A stretch of DNA of 64,000 nt, from assembly GCA_022266195.1 (NCBI GenBank), contig WHVY01000001.1:19530001-19594000 (forward strand), written 5' to 3'. The notes beneath the pieces are model-generated. The model saw nothing but the letters and a program-made list of their open reading frames with translations, did not search any database and had not been told where the DNA came from. Source of the DNA: Tetranychus cinnabarinus. Its lineage: Eukaryota > Arthropoda > Arachnida > Trombidiformes > Tetranychidae. Below, piece after piece: positions 13,170-26,258 of the stretch; positions within the stretch are counted from its first letter, which is position 1, and every line of letters starts with the position of its first letter. The translations under genes and the position numbers were made by a program.

Positions 13170-13427
13170 GATTTCAGATAATGAGATTCAATTGGAATTC
13201 GGGAACTAAAAATATCATTACAACATTCTTTGTCTAAAATTCCAAACCAGGTAAGTTTTCATTATTATATCAACATTAAACGAAAGGTATTTCAGAAAAT
13301 TGTGGGAATCGAGGCAGTCGAACATGGTCCAGAACTTTTTGCACAATTCAATGCTGAAGACATTGTCCTGCACATTCAGGAGTACAGTCTCATATTCAAT
13401 TGGATTTTCATGATCTGTTATTCCCAG
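13170..13427 (+). CDS. Candidate two-exon gene fragment, family unknown
   Basis: A coding-looking block at 13296-13427 (44 codons, contains VEHGPELFAQFNAEDIVLHI) is preceded by a TTTCAG acceptor and followed by CAG|GTCAGA. Upstream, an open frame ends at 13250 in CAG|GTAAGT, leaving a 45-bp intron with both reading phases at zero. The amino-acid composition is much less skewed than the surrounding translations. I could not attach further exons or name a family. It could be an internal exon pair of an unseen gene, or a relic. Confidence 0.28.
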
Positions 13428-15606
13428 GTCAGATTATTAGAGACAATTACAACTATTATAATTGATTTACATTTCAAACTCTCCCACTAATTATGATTTG
13501 AATGAAATTAAATGTTTCTAATAATACTTTGCCACGAATATCATTAATAGATAATTTTGCTTCAGTTGATCGTTAAATTGAACAAGAATTATTAACTTGT
13601 TGAGAATGCAATTCTCATTAACAATCGTCACTGAAATTCTACCATGTTATTAATACAAAATAATTAATTTTCAACTTGAAATATCATCTTTCTCTTTGCC
13701 TGATTTCTTAAAATGTTGAACCATAAAGAAATCATGTTTCAATTCATGGTTCAACTATTACCTGAGTTGATTAAAAAAGATTATGAAATGTAAGAAAGTA
13801 TAAATAAATTATTTTTCCATGTTAATATTATTTTCTCAATTTACACGGTTCACATCAGGTTCGAAATGATTCAGTATTAACCTTTTTTCTCGTTGATCAA
13901 GTTATGCTATTAGCAAATTTGTTCTTGAGGGGGAAAATTTAAAAAAATCATCTTCTCAAACGAATTATAATTAACTTTTTTTTCATCGCAATCAAAATTT
14001 CTATCATTTTTCATTTTATCATGATTTATTTCATGCTTGAAATGCATTCAATTTCCGAGTTTTTCATCCTCATCCTTATCATTACTAGTAAAAGGGCAAA
14101 TTAAGACACTAAATATCTCTGCTCATACATTTCACCTCACTCACCTTCCATTGAAATTGTTGAATCATAAAACCGTGAAACCAGAAGATTAACATTGATT
14201 TGATTTTCATGTTTCCTTGTTAACATTGTTCAACTTGTTAACTAAAACAGCGAGATGAAGTTTACTCATTCTTGCTTTTTTGCTATCAATCTTGTCTCAA
14301 ACATTAACTGATTACTAATTGGATTGAACTGTAAGTTGATCTAAAAAGTCTTACTTGATGTCAACCAACAAAACGATTTTTATCGCCATTCTCACTATGA
14401 TACATATTGAGTGACCTCAAATGCGTTTCAATTTTTCTGCATTTATTTGCATTGTAATAGCTTGACTTTGTCAGCTGAGTAAATCAATGAAATGAAGTTA
14501 AAGTTTTAGAAAACACTTTTTTTATTAAAACTATCATATTGTCACAAATGTTGGTTTGTAGATCACAGCTGTCCTATGCTCTTGTCACCGTCTTCAACGG
14601 TCTATGTAACCTTATCCGAGTAACTTATGAATGTCATAATGAAGCGTTCCGGCTGAGGGTCCAGCTACAGACTCGTTAACCACCATCCATCCATCTGAAT
14701 ACAAGTTGCTGTTGAAAGCTACCCGTGTTAAGTTTAAAAGTATACCCCCAGAAAAATGACTAATAATGGATTAATAGAATCTTAATGAAATGACTTGACA
14801 CTTTCTCAGCACAATTAAAACCCTATTTTGCTCGATTTTCGAGTCAAGATCTTTACTAAGCAAAGGTATCTCCGGTTTTCGTAAAAAGATGAGATCCTTT
14901 AAATCTTGAACATGTTCAAATAAGAAAAATTAGGGGTGATTGGAATTCAATTAAAGCCATAGACCTTAGCTTCCGATTCATCAATTCAACAATCTCACCA
15001 GCGACTTCCTCCAACACGTCTTTCCTGGTTTTGTTATCAAGCTCATTTAAAAAAGCAGCTGATCTCGTAAAACTCAGAAAACGCGATTAGCAATCCATCA
15101 ATCAAAACAACAAATTATTTACATACCTGAGTTGGTTTATATTCAACGCATTCAGAGCATTTCTTTTTTGTCAAGAATAGTGGACATTAACACAGAGTAT
15201 AATACATAGAATTGCATAAAGGAGATAAGAAATCATGCTAATATTAATAAAACACATTACAAATTAATTATTTATTTTAGTCACAAGAACACCTGATGAG
15301 TTTATTCGTGCAGCAATATCTGAAGGGATGTGGATGGTTCTGATAATCATAATATCATTGAAAATAAAATAATTTATTGAATGTTATTTTCAGACTATTT
15401 CGTCATTTTGTCACATGACGGAAAAGGGAACTTGTTTGTCGTAAGCAAACAAAAAGTCAAAAGGTAAGTTATCACGTGTTTTTTTAAATTTGTGATAATG
15501 GAATACGATGTTTCAACTTATAGTTTACCTTGTGGGATAACAGCTTACACATCAACACGAGGGCATATTAATAGATGCCTCACCAATTGCTAAAATCTCA
15601 TTTTTT
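13428..15606. other. Non-coding stretch leading into a LINE remnant
   Basis: AT-rich and gene-free up to about 14540. From 14540 base composition rises and CpG-containing sequence appears (around 14570-14720 and 15540-15600), which probably belongs to the same decayed retroelement as the endonuclease remnant downstream. No frame is long enough to assign. Confidence 0.4.
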
Positions 15607-16372
15607 AGGATTTCAGGAAGTGCCACAAAGTGTCCTGCAATGTCCAACATCGGAATAAACCGTGCGGAAGGAGACCGTCCAAATAAGTTTCATCCTTTGG
15701 GCAGACATATCGCAGGTGGAGATTCGATGATCGAATTTCGTAGAGTTGAAAAAACCACCATTATTTTTACCCAGCCAAACTTCTGACTGAAATTATGGCA
15801 ATTGTAGGAGCTGATGGAATTACTTTCATCAATGTACATAGATCGCCCAGTAACAAAAGAAACTTTTGGTTATATCTTTGGTGTGTGCTTGCGCGGCTAA
15901 TTAGTGAAGGTCCTGATGCTGACAATTACGACCACCAATGAAAGGGATTGTGCTCGTCGGGGATTTTGCTGCTGATGTCTCCCGCCTAAATGAGAACACG
16001 GAAAACCAACACAACAGCAAACACGACAGAGCTTTAGCGAAATTTATTGATGATTTTAGTTTAAAGATCATGACAGGTCCTAGACCGACATTTTTTAGCA
16101 ATACAAATCAAGCCCTATATGAGCATATTCTTACAACACCTAACTTTGTCTTGCATACTGAGTAAGATGAATTGTATATGCGTGCGTCAGACCATTATCC
16201 GCTATTTGTAAGAATAGCTTATAAAGAACCGACTCTCGCAGGTATGCCAAGTGGAATGCCCGAAATGAAATTTGACAACTTTGTTTTACACGCTCAAGCT
16301 CGTTTTAATCTAAATGGCGTTGGCCCGATATTCCGATTGATTTTTGCTGTCCAGAATGTATTTGTCACGTAA
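15607..16372 (+). pseudogene. Non-LTR retrotransposon endonuclease (EEP fold) remnant
   Basis: The sequence reads through three frames. Segment one (15607-15783) contains NIGINRAEGDRPNKFHPL. Segment two (15786-15934) contains ITFINVHRSPSN, in the place where apurinic-type endonucleases have a strand followed by a NVY.P loop. Segment three (15938-16372) contains VLVGDFAADVSRL and later RASDHYPLFVRI. These correspond to the GDFN.D and SDH..P signatures of the endonuclease/exonuclease/phosphatase family, with the catalytic Asn changed to Ala. An in-frame TAA lies at 16163. Two frameshifts and one stop make it dead. No reverse transcriptase follows, so the element is truncated. Confidence 0.6.
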
Positions 16373-16421
16373 AGTTAATTTGCCAACCAAATAATTATAT
16401 GAAATTGAGCATAAATGTTGT

Positions 16422-16676
16422 TATACAGCATTGAAAGTTAAGTTAGAGCTGTTTACGTTATCTTTTGCACATTGTTTGTAACCAAGTATTTTGATAGTCA
16501 ATTTTTTGAGTCGAATTAGGCTCAATCATCACCGATTCAATGTGTTAACCAACGAGTCTTGAATGAGGTTGATTAGCAAAAATTTATCTAAAAAATTCGA
16601 CTATCGAAATGTTTGGTTACAAACAATGTGCAAAAGATAACGTAACCAGCTCTAACTTAACTTTCGATGCTGTATA
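16422..16676. mobile_element. TA-flanked foldback element (mariner-type MITE)
   Basis: Two near-perfect inverted arms of 78 bp (16422-16499 and 16599-16676) enclose about 100 bp. Each outer end reads TATACAGC or its complement, consistent with a TA target duplication next to a TACAGC-type terminus. That is the habit of Tc1/mariner elements. Complementarity weakly continues another 10 bp into the loop. There is no coding capacity, so it is non-autonomous and would have needed a transposase from elsewhere. Confidence 0.7.
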
Positions 16677-19600
16677 CATTGATATAATTTGTTGTCAAGA
16701 TATTATCGCACCTGTATCTTTTAGGCGATATTCTGACTGTACACATTTACAAGAGTCACTATATTTTGATCCAAATAATTCCCATTAGCTGTATCAAAAT
16801 TGATTTGCTTTCTTTTCTGTATCTTTGAGCTTATTACAGATTCTCGTTTAACTATCAGTCAAATCCAATTAAACTTACCTTTAATTTAACTTGAATCAAA
16901 ACTGTTTGTTTACCGTTTGACAAGACCAAGTATTATATTCATAATTACATTTGTTTACAGATGTACATTTTGTATGCATCATTAAACCATTGCCCTTCAA
17001 CCTACTCAAAACTGAGCGTTAACCATCATCATGATCAACATCACAAATAATTTATTTAACCCAAAGAAGACAAAAGTAAGATAAGACTAGAAATGATGAT
17101 ACTCATTGTTAACGAAATTTTCTTTCTTCTGTTGTTCACCCAAAACTCTGATGAATTCCGAATCCTTTTTCAGAGCATTTCATTGTTGCAACCTTTTCCT
17201 CAATTAACTAAATTATTGCTACTATAAGTTGCAACATTTTTGCACATTTCAATTCAATCGATTAATCAATTGATTAACTAGCAAAGAAGCGAAGAAAAAG
17301 GCAGAAAAAATGTTCTCATTGATTAAGTCGTTTTCTGGTTAATGAATAATTTCATCGAAAATGTTTTCAATTGAAGGAAAAGACTATTACAGGCAATATG
17401 ATTCTCTCAATAATGACCCAGTTAACCCTTTTCCTCATCAACATTTTCCTGCAAAACCATTCTTTTCCTCTTTTCCCTGTTTTACCAAATTATATTTCAT
17501 GATTGATTAACATTGAGTTGACTCTTGATTCCCACCAAATCAGGGCACAACAAATTGCTACAGTTTCATCTAAATTTGGGTTAAGACAAATTGTCTTCTG
17601 TCCAGTTAATTTAAGTCAACCATTTACAACAAGAGTTTATTGCCATCTTACATTAATACCAAGTAAATTGTTTTCAACTTACAACTCAATCCAATTGCTT
17701 TCACTTTTCAACTTGTAAAGGTTACTCAGTGAATGTGTAAAATATTAATGAACACCAAATTGTCAATTCAACCCTTTAATCTCGACAATAAAATCAAATT
17801 ACAGTTAACAACATTTGTTCACTTGTCAGCTTTACAGCATTACAAACTTCACAGTAAAATAAGTACTTCTTAGCACTTGTAATTATTGACTAAAATGAAG
17901 TCTAGAAAATTTAAATTCAAAAAATTTCTAAATTAATCCAAATACAAGAAAAAAAACATTGAAATTCGAGTTACTTTTGTCAAAAATGTTTCAACAAAAT
18001 CTCTGAATTAAAAGCGTAATTTGATTTGATGAAATTTTGCCAACAAAAATAATTCCATTTCAAGAATAAAATTCAAACAAAATGAAAATCAAATGAATGA
18101 ATAGCACAAAACTTATTGGATTAAGGTAAAAGTTTTGTTTGATTTGATTAGAAAGCAATCTTTTTAAAGATAATCTGTGAATTACAGGAAAACATAAATT
18201 CCAAGTTAAAAGTTTTCCAAGTTTTTCTTGAGACGAAATGAAAACGAAATCAGCAAATTTCTCGAACAATTTGCCTGAATAGAAAAGCTTATTGCTAACA
18301 TTTTATATAATTATTTTTGCTTCTTTTCGCAAACATTAGTTTTCGACTGAAGCTGAACATTCAAAGTGCTGAATAGTTTATGGCAGCTGATGAATAAATT
18401 ATTTTTTTGCAATCAAAGAGATATTTGATGACGAATTATGCAATATTTGAAATGATGATTTCAATGTTTTTCCTTCTTTTATCTCTTCTAATATCAACAA
18501 CAAGAGTGTTTAAATGCCTTTCAGGCAATCATCATTACCATTATTTGGTTTGGCACTTTTCATGGCATTCATTTGTTGAGATAATTTACTCTTTCGCACA
18601 CAATAGAGATTGAAGGTTGGATCAGGCGCAAACTGTAAATGGCCAAACAAGAAGAAAAAAAAATAGTTGAGCGAAAAGTTGAACCTCTAACTATTGATGA
18701 AATATGAATAAATGGGGAAGCAGAAAATGAACATTGAACAGAGTTGTGGAATTTCAATTTCAATTTGATGAAACTTCAACTTGTCAACTTTAATTTCCAT
18801 TCCCTTTATCACTTGGAGTTTTCACTCCCTGTCATTCCCTGTATTCTGTTATCATTTCATCTTCCTTTTTGCTGCTCTTTTCACTCCTGACCAACTTATT
18901 CTTGTTTCATCTTCATCTTTAAATCAACTTTTTTTCTGATCTCATTTAGATGATTCACTAGCAAGTCTCATTGTTTTCATGGTATAATTCACTCAATTCT
19001 GATATTTGTTTCTTGGTGTTGTTATTGTTGTTATTGTTTACCAAGGAGAAGCAAAAACAACAACGGAAACATCAATTGATTCCCATGAGCAAATATATAA
19101 CATTCAGTCAAATGACTTTGAAGCATCAAATTTCTTATCTGATTGCATTATATTCAGCCACGGAACATTGAACAGTACAAAAGTCAATAGTACCAAGTAG
19201 AGGAGCATTTTGTTCAAAGTAAAGGGTGAAAAAAGGATGAACAAGAAACAAGTAAACAAACAAATGTAATGGATAACAAAGAGCAAAGTGAATGATGTGA
19301 TTAAAAAAAGTGAAGACAAAAGAGAGAGAGATAAGAAGAGTGAAGAAAAATGAAACATTTTTTGGTGAGAAATGAACAAATGATAACACCTTCAGATGAG
19401 TGTCTGTTTGACAGAAAGGCCAAAATTCATTACGAAACTATTAAAGCGAAGAATGAAAATAGACAGAAGAAAAAAAGAAGATCATCTTTACATTTCTTTT
19501 TGATATTGTGATAAGTATAATCACATGAAACTAGCAAAGGAACCCAAAAAACTGTAAAAATGTCAGAAAAGTTGAATCTGTCAAACAATTCATTCCAAAA

Positions 19601-21222
19601 GTTGAGAACTCGACTTTTCTGAAAAATTCAATGTTTGTTCAATTCTTTTTTTCTCTGTAATTCTATACACTTTTTTTACGAATCAATTTTCAAGCTCATG
19701 TTCACTCTGATTGGTGTTCAAAGTTGAGAGTTAATTAGTGTTTGGTTTTGTAGAATTTGTTGAACAATGAAAATCTTTTTTTTTATCTCATGATTATTTC
19801 AAGCTTTTCTGGTGATTAATTCAAATGCTTTGTCAGACTTTGCGCATTTTGATGGGTAAATGTTGATTGAATCTTTACGCTTCTTCTGTAAACTGGTGAA
19901 TGGGTGGAATTTGAATTTTAAAATGAAATTTTCTCGCTGAAAGAAGCAAATCATGAAACGCTTAACCGTTTGATTCTGAAATCTTGTGAGTTAATCAAGT
20001 ATTATATCAACCTCATTGAATATGTATTGAGTTTCATCACTTTTCCAGTCTTCACTTTGTGTCACTCTTGTTGACCAAGTGTGATGGAAATGAAATCCCA
20101 ATGAAGAATGTTGAAACCATGAAAATTGAGTTGCCAAGAGATTATCATGGACAGAGGCACAGTTAAAAAGTAATGGAGACTCAAAGTGCAAAACTATTGA
20201 CCAATAAATTGATTATTCAAATGGAGTATCAGTTGGGAGAAAAACGGAAAAGAGAAAATTGTTTTTTCTTCTCTTTTCCTTCTGAAAATGAGGAAATCTG
20301 CTTTTCTATTTCATTTCATCTTGTTCAGCAACATGAAACAAAAGTTTAAGATCTTACTTTATATCGCCTTGTTTTTTTCCAAAATTTCAAGTGTCTTGCA
20401 AGTAAAAGATAATCTAAACATTTTTGCATTTCAATTTATAGCAAAACTTTGTCCAAACGATTTTGCTGCAATTTTTGACAATTTTGAAAAATGAACTTTT
20501 CATTCTCAATGGATTGGAAAATTTTCCAAGCAAAACTATTTTTTCAATGAAAATTGAAATTCTCAGGTAAAAGCAAGAAAATGCAACTTCAAAAGTGTTA
20601 AGCATTTGAAGGTTGAAAAAGTTTTTCTTTTGTAAGTTGTCAAAAAATTTAAAGATTCAGTATTATTTTAGTAGAAAAGTGCTAGTGTTTTAAGCTATTT
20701 ACTGGAAACAAAAGCAAATGGGTGAGATGAAAAATCGTTATTTTTAGCGGTTGTTTCATGCAAATATTGAGAGCGAAAAAACCAACCATCAGTTGATAAT
20801 AAAAAATAATAAAAATTTTGATTAAGATGGCTAAAAAAGTGTGCAATGATGAAATCCTAACGTCACCAGTTGTTTCAGTCAGTCAGTCTACTGATGAACT
20901 TATGTGCGAAACCTGTTTTCAAAATCGCTATCACTCATCATTTATATTTTAATGGGATAATTAATCGCTTCTCTAGCTCAACATCTTTTACAAAAAATAT
21001 GATGTTTTCTGTTTTCGTTGAATTAAGTTTAGAGCTTTTAACAAAAAACTGAAACGATCAAGGTTATGCCGATATGACTGATGTAAATGATTGCTAAAAA
21101 CGCGAATTGCAGCATGCTTACTTTATGTTATATTTCGATACCTGGTATATATACTTGAGACTCGGACAGGAAAAACTGCCATATGGACTTGACCTCTCGG
21201 CCATTCAAGGTAATTTTCTGGA
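16677..21222. other. Gene-poor AT-rich DNA
   Basis: No supported gene. Frames of 60-90 codons (for example 17503-17718, 18407-18613, 19104-19389 and 20288-20494) are hydrophobic or Ser/Phe-rich translations without motifs, and several overlap on both strands. From about 21050 the base composition shifts toward the pseudogene that follows. Confidence 0.5.
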
Positions 21223-22314
21223 ATGCTTCCTGCCTCGTTGCTCCACTCTCTACCTTTTATGGAGTATCTCAGCCATGTTCATATGAAGTATAGTCTGAAA
21301 TATCTTCGACGCGAGCTCAGTGGAAATTCTAATGTTCGATTTGGTGTGGAAGTTCTCTATTATTGCGTAGATCTTTTGTATCGTATTTAGGAGACTTATG
21401 GGAACGTTGCCTCTTATGACGATCCTACTGGATCCCCCCGTCTTCTAGATTCTGATATTCTGAAGGATCTTGGGCATGATTCCTACCAGGTCTCCACGGT
21501 CGGTTTGTTTGATGTTTCTGCCAGTGTGATACTTGATAGATCCCTGTTTGATGATTTGATTTCTGGTTAAGTGCGATACTCTTCGAAGATAAATGTTGAT
21601 GGCGGAGGGGATGAACGGGTGGTGTACCGATATCTCGTTGCTAAACTGTCTAGTGAGGATCCTGGATTTTTGGATGTGCTTGCTGTCAAGTTTATTGCAT
21701 CATTTGCTTGTTCTTCTTGTTCTGGGATGCAAAGTAGTGTTTTTACTACGCCTTATCTTAAGGTTTCTCCAGATTCAGATCTCCAGAAGCTTTTGAATAA
21801 CCCTCATGAGGCCATTGTCAGCCAAAAATTTTGTGGTGTGCATTTTAGTGCTGATGGTGAGATATGTAATCATCGTGTTCGGCAATTCTTTAATGTTAGC
21901 TATGCTAATGCTCCTAAGTTATTAATTTTTACTACTGAGTATAGTTATGAGGCTGATGAAGCCTATGCTCCTGAGGAATTGTTCTTGGGTCAGGGTGATG
22001 TTCGCTATCATTATGAGCATTATGCTAGTACCGTTTGTTTCCAGTGTTTCATTGGTCCTGATGGTAAGGATTATGGCGACTTTTACCATCCTTTTACTTG
22101 AAGTGACCTTGATGCTGATGAAGAGCATACTTATGTGCAGATGAGGTGTCGAGATGGTTATTATGAATGTAACAATGGTACCATCTATACCATTGACCCT
22201 CTTGTTTTTCGGAGAATGATGCCCGGCTCTTTACATTATTATCACCTAAAGGAGTATGGCTCTTATGGTCGTGAGATCAAAAAGGATAGTGTCCTTCCCA
22301 ATCCGTTGTTTTGA
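21223..22314 (+). pseudogene. Ubiquitin-peptidase-like single-exon pseudogene
   Basis: One frame runs from ATG 21223 to TGA 22312 (364 codons), interrupted by TAG at 21388, TAA at 21568 and TGA at 22099. Codon use is less AT-biased than that of neighbouring DNA and no introns are visible. Residues after the second stop contain FACSSCSG and later CGVHFSADGEIC, giving two Cys pairs spaced as in the zinc-binding fingers of ubiquitin-specific peptidases. A segment with APKLLIF follows. After the third stop comes EEHTYVQMRCRDGYYECNNG, which resembles the His box of that fold. A catalytic Cys box is not evident. It may derive from a transposon-borne or domesticated peptidase-like gene. The fold assignment is tentative, but the coding origin is firm. 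Confidence 0.5.
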
Positions 22315-25300
22315 TTTGTATTCCTTGCTTATTCTTAGCTCATGACATCTTGTTTATGTTGTTAACCCTTACTCATATTACTCATTTTCAATGTTTTAAG
22401 TTTTGACTGCTTGTTTGCTGGTATGTCATAGCTTTAATCTATGATGGGTTACGGTTTCCCGTATGTTAGGTCCGATTGGCCTTTTTTAGACTTATGTCAT
22501 GGGTGTCTAACCTTAATTGGTCTGATCATGATAATGCAGAATTTCCCATTGAAGTATTGTTTGTTCTAAATAATCATGAAAAATTGAATGTCGCGCGTAA
22601 TGATTTATCTAATTCGTGATGATCTATTTTGCTTTCTTGTTCAATTTACCGGACTCTAGCAGTTAGCTTGTGTGATTCATTATGTCTGTTTTTCATGTCT
22701 GCTTGTATTCAAAAGTGGGTTTCATTAGTCCATTGTCTTAATTGGTTAAGGAGGGGGAATGAGTTACATGGTGTTATTTGATAATCTTGAATCAATTAAA
22801 GTTCACAGTGCAAAAATTTCTGCTATGTTCCCTCTAGAATTTAAATCAAAGTAAGGTGAAAATGGGTTGAAAAAGAAACCCAAAATGGCAACAATTTGTT
22901 TATCTTTTGAATTTAATTTTCGATTTCTTCTCCTCTTGACTTTTGATTCTGCTTAAATGTGATTATCATTAAGTGCGAATTACAATTGCAACGGTGGCAG
23001 AGTGTGAAACAATGTTTGAGCTGTTGATTTTTATTAATGTTTAGACTGAAATTCATTTTTAATTTTTTCACTTAACCTAAACAACAACAAATGGAAACAA
23101 GTTCGATCAGAAGAGAAAATTTAAGTTAATTAAAAGAAGAATCGGGTTAAATTGTTTGTAATTTAGTAAAGTCAAAACCGCAAAAACATGGCAAAAAAAT
23201 TATTATTTGCTTTACATGTGATTCTATTCATTTGCAAAGGTTGTTACTTTACAAGAATAAATGAACAGACTAAAAAATAAGTGTTAAGGTGTTTTCAAAA
23301 AGTGTTTTTTGCACATTAATTTTTGCGGAATTCAACGAATAGAATCGCCATGTATTTTCTCATTTGATGTTTGGCTGAATATATTTTTCTGCCAAATATA
23401 GCTTCAAAAACGGATTGATATTGATATTGAAATATGTGAGAAAAAGTTTAACAAGAATAATCTGTTTGCAATTGATCTAGTCTAATTTTGATTGATTAAA
23501 AGTTGTTGACCACAGTTGACTGGATGCATTCATTTATTAATCAAAATGAAGCTGAACGTTTCCTGAGCTTTGATCATCCACAGAAACGGAAAAGCAAAAT
23601 TTTGTCCAATTAATGATTAATATTTATCTCATAGTTTCTCACTGAAATATGAAATCCAAGATAAATTGAATAATGTCATTTACAGTGAAAGATGAAGCGC
23701 AAAAGTACAATATTATTTATATGAAAGAAACGATTTTGGAGGAAACGAAAAACAAAAACGATAATAACAATAGTAATCAATAAACTAATTATTGGGTTAA
23801 ACAATTTCACCCAATGGAAAATGATAGTCCATTAATATCAACCGATGGTTAACTACTAGTCCTTCTGGTCATCGGTTGACCTTAATTGAATAAACATTTC
23901 TCATCGATTTCCGTTCCAAGATGAAATGCAAAAAATGATTGAAAACTAAAAGCGTAAAACCAAAACAGAATCAAAGTTGAAACAGAAAAGGTTGTGAACT
24001 TGTTAATCGGTTTCAACTTGCAAACTTTTCCTCTTCATCTTGTTGCTGTTGATGAAAGGGCAAAAAGTGGATGAAAAAAAGTTGGTAAATAGTAAAGGTT
24101 GAAAGAAATAAATTGAAAGCGTGAAAAACAAATGATTATAATGATGCTTGTCAGATGATAATGATACATGGTTAGATGATTTTTATCCAGCAAATTATGA
24201 GGAAAACAAACAAGAAAAGATGAAATTGTTTGTAGAGCAAAGAAAGAAGAAGAAAAAGTAAACTCATTTAGCAAAAAAAAAGGAAGCGAAGTAAAGGGTT
24301 AAATTCTGGTTTTTCTGGCCATCAAACATGATATCATTCCATTGTCAACATTAAACTTTACATTATTATAACAATTATGACTTGGAGTCGATAAAGAAGG
24401 AAAAACGATTAACATTAAATATACCACTGGGAATGAACAAGATAACACATGTTGAGGATGAAAAGATGGTCATGATAAACTTGTAATGAAACAAGGCTGA
24501 GAAGCTGATGAAAGTCTTGGAAAGCAGCAGAAGGTTAATTAATTTATTTGCATGTGAATAACTGCGCAACAAGAAAAAACCATTGATTAGCCAAAGTAGA
24601 AAAAAGTTGAATACGAGAAAAAAGGAAGAAATGTTAATCCATCAAAATTTACCTCATCAGGGCAACATCTTTATCTTCAACTGAATAATCTTTTTCTAAT
24701 CACAGAATCAAAGTCTTTAGCATTCCTTTTGTACAAACTCTTTGCACAATTTTTCGCTGTTAATCATTTTCTGGGTTCATTTCATTCTCTCTCTTCTCAT
24801 CATTTTCATCTTTGCCATTCTTTTCATTCTTCACCTTTTCACCATCCAATTATCCTTTAATTGGACGAAACAGAAAAAAAAACCATTCTTCACCTTTCAC
24901 TTGGCCTTTCTTTTCTCAAGCCTTTAGGCTTTTTCACCTTTCATTTCATTTTCACACTTCTCATTATCACCAACCTCATCATCAACCTCATCATCATAAC
25001 AACAGAATCGATTCCCAGCATATTCTTTATCATTCCTTGTCGACACCAAAACTCCCAACCAGAAATAGTCCATCATTTTCAACTCTTTTTTCTCTTTTCT
25101 TCTTTTCTACTTAATATGCTAATCTCAATCTGAATATTATAACATCATTACATTGTTGACCAAACGATTCCCTGTAAATCCCTGTCCAAAGTTTCAATGA
25201 TATTCCATTTTTCCATCAACATCATCATCACCTTTATCAACCCTCATTTTCACCGATCAAACTTCACGTTCAACTGATGCATTTTTTTCTCCTTCTTTTC

Positions 25301-26192
25301 TCTCTCTTCTTTCAAACCATATTAATATACATGATATGATATAATAAGTTGAATGAAAAGTCGTCATCGTGATGATACACTTTCAACACATCAACATGGA
25401 AAAGTAAAAGAAAAAAAGAATCTTCATTTTTTCTCATAATCATCTTTTCCAGTGATGGGCGTAATATATACTTTGCACTGTGTATGCACACACTTGATTC
25501 CCATGATATGCACAAATTGTATGTCCTTAGACGAGGCAAGACAAGAAGTTGAAGGAAAGTAAAAAAAAGACAGAAAGTAATGCATTGAAAGGTGAATCTG
25601 GATGAAAGTGTTTTGTAACGAAATTTGATACAACATTTTATTATAATAAGCGATCAAAAAAAAAGATAAATGATTACCTCGAGAGAAGGAGAAAAAAATC
25701 TCGAGATTACTCTAATGAAGATGATTTCTTTCTCGATTCTCATCATTCTCTTCAGATTATCTGCAAGAATTCAGAGATTGAGATGTAGAAAAAAATATGC
25801 AAAAAAAGAAATTCCAAGCTTGTAACTGACTCATCATTTGCTTGGATTATCATTGTTACTGTTTCATGTTGTAAGAAGTTTGTCATTTACTATACTTTAA
25901 TGGTCACTTTTTTTTCTGGACACTTTTGCTTCTTTTCAACTGAACAAAGTTCAAGTCAAAGTACATTAAAATACTTAACCAAATGCATTTTCCTCTTTTC
26001 CAGGCAATCATGATGAACCGTAAACAAGGCTTAACAAGTTGATCAACTTTTTGTTTCCCAAATTAATGGTTAAACAAGGCATGGTTGCTGTTGGTTGGTA
26101 AACACTTGTTATTAATTGAGTCGACCATTGATAATTGTACTTTGGAAAAGGACGAATCTCGATTGGATTTTTCTTTTCGTTCAACTTTTCAG
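22315..26192. other. Upstream region of the alpha-cyclase gene
   Basis: Mostly AT-rich sequence with polypurine tracts, including TCATCA-type repeats at 24960-25000. The stretch 22315-22760 may be the degraded 3' flank of the peptidase-like pseudogene. I looked here for exons of an H-NOX domain for alpha guanylate cyclase and found none. A promoter cannot be placed. Confidence 0.45.
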
Positions 26193-26258
26193 ATTAGTTT
26201 TGCTTTTTTCGGTTGAAGGAAAAGAAACTGGAAAAAGGCTTTGTTTTGCTGCAATAAA

